Source: Stenotrophomonas sp. Iso1 (lineage in GTDB: Bacteria; Pseudomonadota; Gammaproteobacteria; Xanthomonadales; Xanthomonadaceae). Taken from it: DNA of 64,000 nt. Below are positions 56,558 to 64,000 of the stretch, piece after piece. The stretch spans positions 1,452,488 through 1,516,487 of the forward strand of contig NZ_JAODBT010000001.1 of NCBI RefSeq assembly GCF_027497995.1, written 5' to 3'. Position 1 is the stretch's first letter, and each line of letters begins with the position of its first letter. Below the pieces are notes generated by a model that worked only from the letters and a program-made list of their open reading frames with translations, was not told where the DNA came from and ran no database searches. A program made the translations under genes and the position numbers.

Positions 56558-57904
56558 ATGGTGCGTGCGTTGTTGGGCATGTGGGTGGCATTGGCCGTGC
56601 ACGCCGTACCGGCGCTGGCCGCCGAGCAGGTCAGCCACGGCCGTTTTGAAAACGTGCCCGTGCAGTTGCCCGCGGGCTCGCCGCAGCGGGTGGTGTTGTG
56701 GTTTGCCGGTGGTGACAAACCGGCACAACGGCAGGCGCGGTTGCAGGCGTTGCGCGACGACGGTGCGATGGTGGTGGACATCGACACCGCGCACCTGCAG
56801 CAAGTGCTGGCAAAGACAACGGGACACTGTGGTTTCTCTGCGGGCGATGTCGAGAATTTCTCGCGTTACGTGCAGGCCTATTACCGCGTGCCAACGTATC
56901 GCTTGCCGATTCTGGGCGGCGATGGCGAAGGTGCGGCGTTGGCCTATGCGGTAGCGACCCAGGCTGCACCGCAGGTGTTTGCCGGCCTGCTGACCGAGGA
57001 CTTTTGCCCGCAATGGCATGCCGGGCAGATGGTCTGCGGTGGTGCGATCAGCGACCGCACGCTGCAGCCGCAGCCGTTGCATTTCCCTTGGTTGTCGGCG
57101 GCGGTGGGTGCGCATCACGCATGCCCGGCGGCGAGCGTGGATGCCTTCATGGCGGCCGTGCCGATGGCGCGCCAGTTTCAGCGCACACGCAGTGGCAATG
57201 CCTTGCCGGGTGAAGTGGCAGCGGCGCGCGTGCTCGGCGCGCAGCAGGGCGTCAGTCTGCCGCCGGTGCCGCAGGAGCTGGACGGCCTGCCGCTGGTGGA
57301 AGTACCCGCAGCCGGGCAGGGCGACACGTTCGCGATCTTCGTGTCCGGCGATGGCGGTTGGGCCGGCCTGGACAAGGAGGTGGCCGACGCGCTGGCGCAG
57401 GCGGGTGTTTCTGTCGTCGGCGTGGATTCGCTGCGCTATTTCTGGAGCGAACGTACGCCTGCGGGTTTTGCCGCAGACCTGGATCGCATCGCGCGTCATT
57501 ACGCACGCCAGTGGCAGCGTCCAAAGTTGGTGCTGGTTGGGTTTTCGCAGGGGGCCGATGTGTTGCCTGCCGCCATCAACAAGCTGCCGGAAAGCACGTC
57601 GTCACGGTTGCGGATGACCGCGTTGATGTCGGCCGGCACCCATGCTGATTACGAATTTCACGTCAGCAACTGGATTGGTGGCGGTGGCGATGATGGCCTG
57701 CCCATCGCGCCGGAAGTGGCGAAGTTGCCGCCGCAAACCACGCTGTGCATCTACGGCGAGAACGACGATGGCGCCCTCTGCCCGCAGCTGCCAGCGGGCA
57801 GCGCGCAGGTAGTGAAGCTGCCGGGTGACCATCACTTCCAGGGCGACTACGCCGCGCTGGCGCGGGTGATCCTGCAGCAGCTGAAGGCACCTGCAAAACC
57901 GTAG
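56558..57904 (+). CDS. acvB: AcvB/VirJ-family periplasmic hydrolase
   Basis: A 448-residue exported protein (signal MVRALLGMWVALAVHAVPALA). The N-terminal half is a weak alpha/beta domain; the C-terminal half is the VirJ domain with FAIFVSGDGGWAGLDKEVADALA, DSLRYFWSERTP and the nucleophile Ser in LVGFSQGADVLP. In Agrobacterium and Rhizobium the acvB/atvA gene is linked to lpiA (mprF) and the protein hydrolyses lysyl-phosphatidylglycerol. Here mprF lies directly opposite, 51 bp apart and convergent, which supports that role. GAGAG upstream supports the start. Confidence 0.88.
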   Translation: MVRALLGMWVALAVHAVPALAAEQVSHGRFENVPVQLPAGSPQRVVLWFAGGDKPAQRQARLQALRDDGAMVVDIDTAHLQQVLAKTTGHCGFSAGDVENFSRYVQAYYRVPTYRLPILGGDGEGAALAYAVATQAAPQVFAGLLTEDFCPQWHAGQMVCGGAISDRTLQPQPLHFPWLSAAVGAHHACPAASVDAFMAAVPMARQFQRTRSGNALPGEVAAARVLGAQQGVSLPPVPQELDGLPLVEVPAAGQGDTFAIFVSGDGGWAGLDKEVADALAQAGVSVVGVDSLRYFWSERTPAGFAADLDRIARHYARQWQRPKLVLVGFSQGADVLPAAINKLPESTSSRLRMTALMSAGTHADYEFHVSNWIGGGGDDGLPIAPEVAKLPPQTTLCIYGENDDGALCPQLPAGSAQVVKLPGDHHFQGDYAALARVILQQLKAPAKP

Positions 57905-57955
57905 GTGCCAATGCGATTCCTGCAAATCCCAATTCCCGCTGCGTCGCTTTGTGGC

Positions 57956-60511
57956 CTATCGCTGCGGATGCGGGTCCAGCGAGATCAGCCGGGTGACGTC
58001 GAGCAACGCCGCTGGAAGGTGCATGCCACCGGGCGCGGCGAGGTAGCGCGGGCGCCAGTCGGGTGAGAACTTCGACTTGAAACGACGCAGGCCTCCGAAC
58101 CCATAGAAACGCTCGCCATGGCGTGCGACCAGGTTGGCGAAACGGTTCCAGCGGCCGGCGAGGCGGTGTTCGGCCAGCCCGGTGAGGGGGGCCATACCCA
58201 GCGAAAAACGGGTGTATCCGTTGGCCGCACCCCACAGAAACAGCTCGATGAACAGGAAGTCCATCGTGCCCTTTGGGGCGTCGGGGAGGTGGCGCATCAG
58301 GTCCACCGACAGCTCATGCCCGGCCGGTGCCTGCCAGACGTTGGCGAAGGCGACGATGCGGCCCTCGGCTTCGACCACTGCGATCGGGAAGCGGCACAAG
58401 TAGGCATCATCGAAGCTGCCCAGCGAGAAGCCTTTCTCCTCGCCTGATTTTTCCTCCAGCCAGCTGTCGGAGATGGTTTTCAACTCCGGCAGCAGCGGTT
58501 GCACATCGGCGGCGTCCACCAGTCGAAAGCTCAGCGCCGAGCGCTTGCCGCGATTCCAGGCTTGGCGCAGGTCGGCACGGGTGCTGCCGGTGAGGCTGAA
58601 ATCCTGCAGGGGCACCATGGCTTCCTCGCCCAGCTTCACCAGCGTCAGTCCCAGATCCAGGTAGGTCTGCCAGTGCCGATCACTGGTCTGGTAGAACACC
58701 GGGCGCAGGCCGAGGCGGTCGGCTTCCTCGCGGAATTTCCAGATCAACTCACGCACCACTGCCGGTGGCCCGACCGGATCGCCCATCGACACCAGTGATC
58801 CGCCGTAGCGCTGCATCATCACGAAACCATCGCCGTGCTCGCTGCGCAGGATGGCCTTGTCGCCGATCATCGACAGGCAGGCCTGGGTGTCGTGCGCCTG
58901 TGCCAGCACCGGGCGCAGCTGTTCCAGCGTTTCGCTTGCCGGCGCAGGCAACGGGCTGCGGGTACTGTGCAGCAGGCGCGCAAGCCCGAATACGATCACC
59001 ACCAGGCTGATCAACAGCAGCGCACGCAACGCGCGTGGCGCGTTGCCGGACGTGGCGAACTGCCACCACAGTTCGTTCTGGTATTCGACGTGGCTGTAGA
59101 CGAAAAACAGCAGCCATACCGTCGCCACCAGCACCAACGCGACATTGCGCAGCCACGGCCATGACCAGGCTTCGTCGAGCAACGCGCCTTCGCGATAGAA
59201 CTCGCGCCGCGCTGCCCACAAGGCGATGGCCACCAACGGTAACGTCAGTGCCACCAGCGCGTGTCCGCCACGTAGCCAGGCGGGTACCGGTAGCCCAACG
59301 CACAGCACCAGCGCGATCAGCCATGCCACATGACTGCGCCGTTGCAGGCCCTGGCCAAGCAACAACAGCGCGACGCCGCCAAGGCTGCCGAGCAGGTGCG
59401 AGGTTTCCACCAGCGGCAATGGCGCGGGCAGGATGCGGTGACGCGGCACCGGCAGGGTGCCGTCGATCACCAGCAAGGCGCCCACGGCGAACACGGCCAG
59501 CGCGATGATCTGCGGCAGCCATGGCCGCAGTGCACCCCATGCCGCCCCGGCACCACTGCTGATGGGACGACGCATGCTGGCCACGGCGGCGAGCAGGGCG
59601 GACAGCAGCAACGGCAGCAGGTAATAGGTGACGCGGTACGCCACTGCTGCGGCGAGGATGGCTGCCGGCGCGATCTGCGGCAGCAGCTTGAGCAGGCTCC
59701 ACTCGAATACCCCCAGCCCGGCCGGCACGGTGGAAATCAGGCCGGCCACCACCGCCACCAGATACAAGCCGACAAACCCGATGAAGCCCACTTCCGCCTG
59801 TGCCGGCAGCAACACGTAGAACGCGGCCGATGCCAGGCTCAGTTCAACCACGCTCAGCGCGGTGACTTCCAGCACCGTGCGCCGGTTGGGAATCCATATC
59901 TGGTGCGTGCGCCAGCCGATGCTGCGTCCGTGGGTGCCCACCAAGGCCAGCATCGCCGCGAACAACAGCAGCAAGCTGATGCCCAGCGCACGCACGACGG
60001 GGACGGTGATCGGCAAGGCGCGCGCGGCAGCGCCAGGCTCCAGCCACAGCGCCAAGCCGAGCAGCAGCCACGCACCAAACACGAAGCCCAGCGTGGACAT
60101 CAGCACCACTTGGCCGATCTCGGCCAGGCTGAGCCCGGCTCGACCATAGCTGCGCAGGCGGATGGCTCCGCCGGTCAATGCAGCAAAGCCCAGCGTCTGC
60201 CCGGCGGCGTGTGCCAGGAAAGCAGTGATGCCAATGCGGCTGGCGGGTAAGCGTTGCTGCGCACGGCGCAGCCCGATGGCGTCAAAGCCGATCAGGCAGA
60301 GGTAACTGGCCATGCCCAGTAGCGTCGCAACGATCAGTTGCGTCCACGACAGCCCTTTGAGCGCAGTGCGGATGAGGTGATAACCCTGATCGTCAAATTG
60401 CCCTGCCAGTGCATGCAGGGCCATCCCCATAATTGCCAGCGTGATGGCAATGGCCGCCAGCCGACGCCAGCCCGCGGTCCTTTGGTCCAGTACGACGGGT
60501 GCAGCACTCAT
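57956..60511 (-). CDS. mprF: Bifunctional aminoacyl-phosphatidylglycerol synthase/flippase MprF
   Basis: An 851-residue membrane protein. Residues 1 to about 530 form 12-14 helices with the flippase motifs (FVGLYLVAVVAGLISTVPAGLGVFE). Residues about 540-840 are the soluble DUF2156 (GNAT-fold) synthase, with YQTSDRHWQTYLDLGLTLVK and a MDFLFIELFLWGAANGYTRFSLGMAPL segment. MprF transfers Lys or Ala from tRNA to phosphatidylglycerol and flips it outward, lowering negative surface charge. Length matches S. aureus MprF (840). The amino acid used is not deduced here. Confidence 0.95.
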   Translation of the reverse strand: MSAAPVVLDQRTAGWRRLAAIAITLAIMGMALHALAGQFDDQGYHLIRTALKGLSWTQLIVATLLGMASYLCLIGFDAIGLRRAQQRLPASRIGITAFLAHAAGQTLGFAALTGGAIRLRSYGRAGLSLAEIGQVVLMSTLGFVFGAWLLLGLALWLEPGAAARALPITVPVVRALGISLLLLFAAMLALVGTHGRSIGWRTHQIWIPNRRTVLEVTALSVVELSLASAAFYVLLPAQAEVGFIGFVGLYLVAVVAGLISTVPAGLGVFEWSLLKLLPQIAPAAILAAAVAYRVTYYLLPLLLSALLAAVASMRRPISSGAGAAWGALRPWLPQIIALAVFAVGALLVIDGTLPVPRHRILPAPLPLVETSHLLGSLGGVALLLLGQGLQRRSHVAWLIALVLCVGLPVPAWLRGGHALVALTLPLVAIALWAARREFYREGALLDEAWSWPWLRNVALVLVATVWLLFFVYSHVEYQNELWWQFATSGNAPRALRALLLISLVVIVFGLARLLHSTRSPLPAPASETLEQLRPVLAQAHDTQACLSMIGDKAILRSEHGDGFVMMQRYGGSLVSMGDPVGPPAVVRELIWKFREEADRLGLRPVFYQTSDRHWQTYLDLGLTLVKLGEEAMVPLQDFSLTGSTRADLRQAWNRGKRSALSFRLVDAADVQPLLPELKTISDSWLEEKSGEEKGFSLGSFDDAYLCRFPIAVVEAEGRIVAFANVWQAPAGHELSVDLMRHLPDAPKGTMDFLFIELFLWGAANGYTRFSLGMAPLTGLAEHRLAGRWNRFANLVARHGERFYGFGGLRRFKSKFSPDWRPRYLAAPGGMHLPAALLDVTRLISLDPHPQR

Positions 60512-60676
60512 GCGTGGCAGTGACAGAGATGCGCCGGACGGCGCGGGTCGCCAAGACTATCGCCAGTGCGTGACGCTCACGCAAAACCGACGCGGATGCA
60601 TTGTTTGTCCCTTCAGCCAACACGGGCGGCGTTGGGGCCTAAACTCGCCCCATCCCATGCTGGGTTCCGGACATCC

Positions 60677-61369
60677 ATGCAGGCCAATCCGCATCCCGCC
60701 AAGCAACGACAACAGGCTGGCCTCGCTCTGGTCATGGTGGCGCTGTTGGTGTTCATCCTCTGCACCACTTGGCTGCAGTTCGCGCGCGCGGATCTGGATT
60801 GGGCCTGGGCGACCCTGAGTTTGTACCTGCATGGCCCGTACGGGTTGCTGCTGCGGGTGGCGTACTGCCTGCTCGCATTGGCCATCGGGCTGTTGGCATG
60901 GTTGCTGCACCTCCAGGCGAAGGGCGCATCGCGTCGCGTGCTGCCGCCGGCACTGTTCACCGCCGCCGGGCTTGGCCTTGCCACCGTGGCGATTGGCGAC
61001 AGCTGGCTACCGGAGCGCGCGCCCTTGCTGGCACCGCTGGTGCATGGCCTGTCGGCTCAGGCTGCCTTCCTGTGCGTGACCGTGGCGATGCTGCTGCAGG
61101 CTTGGTGCTTCGGTCGCGACCCGCGCTGGTCCTCCCTGCATCGCTGGAGTTGGTGGTGGGCGTGGCTGGCTTTCGCTGGCCTGTGGTTGCATGTGCTGTG
61201 GCGTGCGAGCCCGCGCGGGCTTGGCCAGAAGCTGGTGATCGCGCTGGTGGTGGGCTGGCTGCTGATGGTGGCGATTGCAGCATGGCGACGCCTGCACAAA
61301 GAGCCAGCTGAAACTTTCGGTTCGGGTCACAATGGCGGCCCCATCCAACCGAGGGAAACGACCCCATGA
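60677..61369 (+). CDS. DUF998-like multi-spanning membrane protein
   Basis: A 230-residue protein with six hydrophobic helices, among them ALVMVALLVFILCTTWLQFA, LLLRVAYCLLALAIGLLAWL and WWWAWLAFAGLWLHVLWRAS. The overall pattern is that of DUF998 family proteins; no catalytic motif is evident. The ATG at 60677 is followed by a positively charged N-terminus. Its stop overlaps the ridA start by 4 bp (ATGA), so the two are coupled. Confidence 0.78.
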   Translation: MQANPHPAKQRQQAGLALVMVALLVFILCTTWLQFARADLDWAWATLSLYLHGPYGLLLRVAYCLLALAIGLLAWLLHLQAKGASRRVLPPALFTAAGLGLATVAIGDSWLPERAPLLAPLVHGLSAQAAFLCVTVAMLLQAWCFGRDPRWSSLHRWSWWWAWLAFAGLWLHVLWRASPRGLGQKLVIALVVGWLLMVAIAAWRRLHKEPAETFGSGHNGGPIQPRETTP

Positions 61370-61713
61370 TCGAACGTTTCGATACCGGCCCGCGCATGTC
61401 GGAAATGACCATCCACCACGGCGTGGCCTATCTGGCCGGCCAGGTGCCGGAAGACACCAGCGCCGACATCGTCGGCCAGACCGAACAGGTGCTGCAGGCC
61501 ATTGACGACCTGCTGCGTCTGGCGCCGACCGACAAGACCAACATCCTGCGCGCCGAGATTTTCCTCGCCGACATGGCCGATTTCGCCGGCATGAACGAAG
61601 CCTGGGACAAATGGGTGGCCAAGGATGCAGGTCCGGCGCGTGCGACCGTGGAAGCCAAGCTGGCCAACCCGGCATGGAAGATCGAGATCGTGATCACCGC
61701 AGCGGTGCCGTAA
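61366..61713 (+). CDS. ridA: RidA-family reactive-intermediate deaminase
   Basis: A 115-residue protein of the YjgF/YER057c/UK114 family. The key Arg is in DAGPARATVEAKLANPAWKIEI (Arg92), which binds imine intermediates. Members deaminate 2-aminoacrylate and similar enamines/imines. The preceding overlap with the membrane protein and AGGG upstream of the start are visible. The subfamily Rid1 to Rid7 is not assigned here. Confidence 0.93.
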   Translation: MIERFDTGPRMSEMTIHHGVAYLAGQVPEDTSADIVGQTEQVLQAIDDLLRLAPTDKTNILRAEIFLADMADFAGMNEAWDKWVAKDAGPARATVEAKLANPAWKIEIVITAAVP

Positions 61714-61730
61714 GCCGCGTTTGTGATTCG

Positions 61731-61757
61731 CCCCGGATGCTGCAGTGTCCGGGGCAG
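61731..61757 (+). terminator. Hairpin after ridA
   Basis: An 8-bp stem (GCCCCGGA / TCCGGGGC) with a 10-nt loop lies between ridA and the next gene. No T run follows, so termination is uncertain. Confidence 0.4.
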
Positions 61758-61796
61758 CCCGGCAGTGATGCCTGCGCCAGGGTGGCAGGGAAGAGA

Positions 61797-62327
61797 ATGA
61801 AACGTTGCCCGTTGTCTGCGGTGGCCTGTGCGCTGCTGGGAATTGGGGCTGCGCTGCATGCGGCGCCGGCACAGGAGGCGCCGCCGTCGAAGTTGATCTA
61901 CGAACGCGCACCGCTGGCGCGTGTCGCGCCGCAGGATTACCCACAATTCAAGTTGATCGACGCCGAGCTGCGCAATATGGTGCGGCGCCACGGTGATCGC
62001 ACCGTTCCCAATACGTTTTGTGCGGTGGCGTATCGCCTGGAGGGCGGGATGCTCGAAACGGTACTGGTCTGGGACAACGCACCGTGGTTGATCCGCTGGT
62101 GGGGCGGGGATGAGCTGGCCACGTCGGAAGAACGCTACGCCGTCTCCGCATCGTTTTCGCCGGTGACCGACCTGCAACGGGATCTGGTCGAAGACACGAA
62201 ATTTCCTCTGGGCACGCGCGCTGTGGTGCGCGCTGATGCGGAAGCGCTGATCGCTGATTGCCGACAGCATGGCCGCCAGTACACGGTACCGCCGTTGCCT
62301 GCGAAGAGCGAAGACGACGAATTCTGA
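61797..62327 (+). CDS. Exported protein of unknown function
   Basis: A 176-residue protein with a signal peptide (MKRCPLSAVACALLGIGAALHAAP). The mature domain has the Cys pair VPNTFCAVAYR and LIADCRQHG and two Trp-rich strands (WDNAPWLIRWWGGDE). It resembles small periplasmic proteins of xanthomonads but I recognise no family. AGGGAAG 4-6 nt upstream of the ATG supports the start. It may be co-transcribed with ridA if the hairpin does not terminate. Confidence 0.75.
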   Translation: MKRCPLSAVACALLGIGAALHAAPAQEAPPSKLIYERAPLARVAPQDYPQFKLIDAELRNMVRRHGDRTVPNTFCAVAYRLEGGMLETVLVWDNAPWLIRWWGGDELATSEERYAVSASFSPVTDLQRDLVEDTKFPLGTRAVVRADAEALIADCRQHGRQYTVPPLPAKSEDDEF

Positions 62328-62491
62328 CCGTGCAGCAGAGCACGTTGCGCGATAAGGCCGCAGTTGCGCCGGGGTGCGTTAAACGCTGCGAGCCGGGAGG
62401 TGCCAACCGCGCCGATTGTGCTGTTACTGCACAGACACGGGCGACGTAGGCTCGGGCGATCGTTGTGTTTCCGGTAAGGCCGCCGCTGGAA

Positions 62492-62908
62492 TTACAGCAA
62501 TTTCAGCTCGATACAATCCACCGGACAGGGGGGGATGCACAACTCGCAACCCGTGCACAGGTCGGCCAGCACGGTGTGCATGTATTTGGCGCCACCGACG
62601 ATGGCATCCACCGGGCAGGCCTGGATGCACTTGGTGCAGCCGATGCAATCGGCTTCAACGATGACGGCGACCTGCGCCGGTTTGTGCTCGCCACGGCTGC
62701 GGTCGAACGGCATGGCCGCAACGCCCAGCACCTGTGCCAGGGCGCGTGCGCCGGCATCGCCGCCGGGCGGGCAGTGATCAACGCCGGCTTCGCCGCGTGC
62801 CATCGCCTCGGCATACGGACGGCAGCCGTCGAAACCGCATTGCCCGCATTGGGTTTGCGGCAGCAGGCGGTCCAGGCGTTCGACCAGATTGTTGGATGCT
62901 TCTTGCAT
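62492..62908 (-). CDS. rnfB: RnfB-like ferredoxin (soluble form without membrane helix)
   Basis: A 138-residue Fe-S protein. It has the RnfB Fe-S motif [16 protein letters not shown] at 20-35 and two 4Fe-4S ferredoxin motifs, [16 protein letters not shown] and [17 protein letters not shown]. coli RsxB (RnfB) is 192 residues with an N-terminal membrane helix; here this helix is absent and no other rnf gene is in the window. It may transfer electrons to an unknown partner. It lies 29 bp downstream of the HAD phosphatase gene. Confidence 0.9.
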   Translation of the reverse strand: MQEASNNLVERLDRLLPQTQCGQCGFDGCRPYAEAMARGEAGVDHCPPGGDAGARALAQVLGVAAMPFDRSRGEHKPAQVAVIVEADCIGCTKCIQACPVDAIVGGAKYMHTVLADLCTGCELCIPPCPVDCIELKLL

Positions 62909-62937
62909 GCGTGGCGTCGGGCTGCGCGAAAGGTGGA

Positions 62938-63528
62938 TCAGGAAACCAGCTTGCCGCGGTACCAGCGCTCATGCGCCAGTGCCAGCATGGGCTTGTCTTC
63001 ACGGCTGTCGCCATAGGCGTGGATGCGCTGGTACTGGCTCAGGTCGAACAACGTGCGGATGCGCGCCACTTTGCGCGGGCCGCAATCATCGTCGGCATAG
63101 CGGCCGGTGAGGCGGTTGTCCTGCACTTCCAGCGAGTTGCAGATCATCTGCAGGCCCTGCGCATCGCACCAGTGCTGCAGATACAGGTCGATGGATGCAG
63201 ACACCACGGCGACGGCGTGGCCCTGCGCCTTGTGCCACTGAATCTGTTCCAGCATTTCAGGGCGAACCATTTCCGGTAGGTGCTCGCGGGCGTAGTCGTG
63301 TGCCATTTGGGTGATCTCACCGGCATGGCGGCCAGTGAATACCTGCGCAGTGACACGCCGCCGGATGCGTTCGGCCGAGATCAATTTCAACCGATACGCC
63401 AGCAGCCACGGCCCAATTCGCCACCACGCCTGCGCGCGCTGCTCCGGTGTGGCCACGCGTCGCAGAAACCGGCTGTAGGTGTCACAGACGGTGATGGTGT
63501 GGTCGAAGTCGAACAGGGCGAGTTGCAT
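62938..63528 (-). CDS. HAD-IB family phosphatase (SerB-like)
   Basis: A 196-residue phosphohydrolase. Motif I is [13 protein letters not shown] (Asp nucleophile), motif II is [10 protein letters not shown], and motif IV is [13 protein letters not shown] Lys in the GPRKVARI segment fills motif III. HAD-IB members include phosphoserine phosphatase and PgpC-like lipid phosphatases; the substrate is not determined. It is co-oriented with the rnfB gene. Confidence 0.9.
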   Translation of the reverse strand: MQLALFDFDHTITVCDTYSRFLRRVATPEQRAQAWWRIGPWLLAYRLKLISAERIRRRVTAQVFTGRHAGEITQMAHDYAREHLPEMVRPEMLEQIQWHKAQGHAVAVVSASIDLYLQHWCDAQGLQMICNSLEVQDNRLTGRYADDDCGPRKVARIRTLFDLSQYQRIHAYGDSREDKPMLALAHERWYRGKLVS

Positions 63529-63540
63529 GGCGTGGGGAGG

Positions 63541-63680
63541 TCGTGAGCGGGGAATGAGGGAATGGGCAGTGAGAGGTTTGCGCGGGTTTGAATAGGGTTG
63601 GATGACGCGCTTTCAACAACCGCTCAGTGAACCCGCACCTGCGAAACAATCACCTTCCTCGTTCCCAGCTCCTCGATCCC
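63541..63680. repeat. Imperfect inverted repeat between HAD and metG genes
   Basis: The left arm GTGAGCGGGGAATGAGGG (63544-63561) faces the right arm CTTCCTCGTTCCCAGCTCC (63654-63672); complementarity is imperfect. It resembles the elements at 6056 and 19094 in its GTGAG/GGAATGAG composition. It fills the 159-bp gap. Confidence 0.45.
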
Positions 63681-63687
63681 TGCAGCA

Positions 63688-64000
63688 TCAACGAACCGGC
63701 ATGCCCGGCAGGGCGCCGCCGTCGGCATCCAGCAGCGCGAGCGCGCCACCGTCGAAACCGGCCGACAGGATCATGCCTTCGCTCAGGCCGAAGCGCATCT
63801 TGCGCGGGGCCAGGTTGGCGATGAACACCACGTTGCGGCCGACCAGCGTTTCCGGTTCGGCGTAGCTGCCGCGAATGCCCGAGAAAATCTGGCGCTGGCC
63901 GAGGTCGCCGGCATCCAGCAGGAAGCGCAGCAGCTTGTCCGAGCCTTCCACGAAACCGCATTCCAGCACCTTGCCGATACGCAGGTCGAGCTTGGCGAAA
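63688..64000 (-). CDS. metG: Methionyl-tRNA synthetase, C-terminal tRNA-binding domain (5' part outside window)
   Basis: The last 104 residues are visible, beginning [20 protein letters not shown] and running to LPGMPVR. This is the Trbp111-like (EMAP-II) dimerisation and tRNA-binding domain at the C-terminus of proteobacterial MetG, with [15 protein letters not shown] near its end. The N-terminal catalytic part lies beyond position 64000. The pairing of metG with an rnfB gene nearby is a familiar xanthomonad arrangement in my recollection, not verified. Confidence 0.93.
   Translation of the reverse strand, partial: FAKLDLRIGKVLECGFVEGSDKLLRFLLDAGDLGQRQIFSGIRGSYAEPETLVGRNVVFIANLAPRKMRFGLSEGMILSAGFDGGALALLDADGGALPGMPVR

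Overview
This 64 kb window looks like chromosome of a gammaproteobacterium of the Xanthomonadaceae, most likely Stenotrophomonas or a close relative. The grounds are high-GC coding bias, dense short-spaced operons on both strands, the gene orders rplU-rpmA-obgE and murJ-ribF-ileS-lspA-ispH, and GC-rich palindromic repeats between genes. This is inferred from gene content and order; no database comparison was run. I see no integrase, transposase, prophage or CRISPR, and only one tRNA, so this is mostly core genome with a few accessory-looking modules.

Layout. 1-7.5 kb: an EEP-family lipoprotein cut by the window edge, a small lipoprotein, leucyl-transferase Bpt, an EF-hand protein, a membrane-fused ECF sigma factor, a DUF2007 protein, TesB, an enoyl-CoA hydratase and a PCu(A)C copper chaperone. 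7.5-20.7 kb: housekeeping block of hotdog thioesterase and uvrA (minus strand), rplU, rpmA, obgE, rpsT, murJ, ribF, ileS, lspA and ispH. 20.7-26.1 kb: a LysR regulator divergent from a GMC oxidoreductase, a tiny membrane protein, an aldehyde dehydrogenase and a catalase-like haem protein, which looks like one oxidation module. 26.1-30.6 kb: tRNA-Thr(CGT) and a cyoABCD cytochrome bo3 quinol oxidase operon whose CyoA ends in a His/Met-rich repeat tail. 30.8-38.7 kb: YihG-type acyltransferase, glycine-zipper protein, M14 peptidase, repeat-rich gap, outer-membrane channel, a PhaZ7-type extracellular PHB depolymerase, the ArgP/LysE-exporter pair, an esterase and a lipoprotein. 38.7-48.9 kb: HDOD protein, phospholipase D, sstT-azlC-azlD, pseudouridine synthase, YgjP-type metalloprotease, DUF2058, DksA-like zinc finger, GNAT, SotB and MscS. 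49-51 kb: ECF sigma, putative anti-sigma and DUF4097 operon. 51.5-64 kb: YegD, YjdM, transglutaminase/TPR protein, ThpR, HD hydrolase, oxidoreductase-like peptide, AcvB facing MprF, DUF998, RidA, a soluble RnfB-like ferredoxin, a HAD phosphatase and the C-terminus of MetG.

How they fit together. The oxidation module could take an alcohol to an acid with local peroxide removal. The bo3 oxidase is a four-gene operon with overlapping or tightly spaced cistrons, preceded by a RegA/PrrA/RoxR-like dyad. MprF and AcvB plausibly make and unmake aminoacyl-phosphatidylglycerol. Short GC-rich palindromes recur at 6.1, 7.4, 19.1, 33.3-33.6, 48.1-48.3, 51.2-51.5 and 63.5 kb and form the main non-coding structure.
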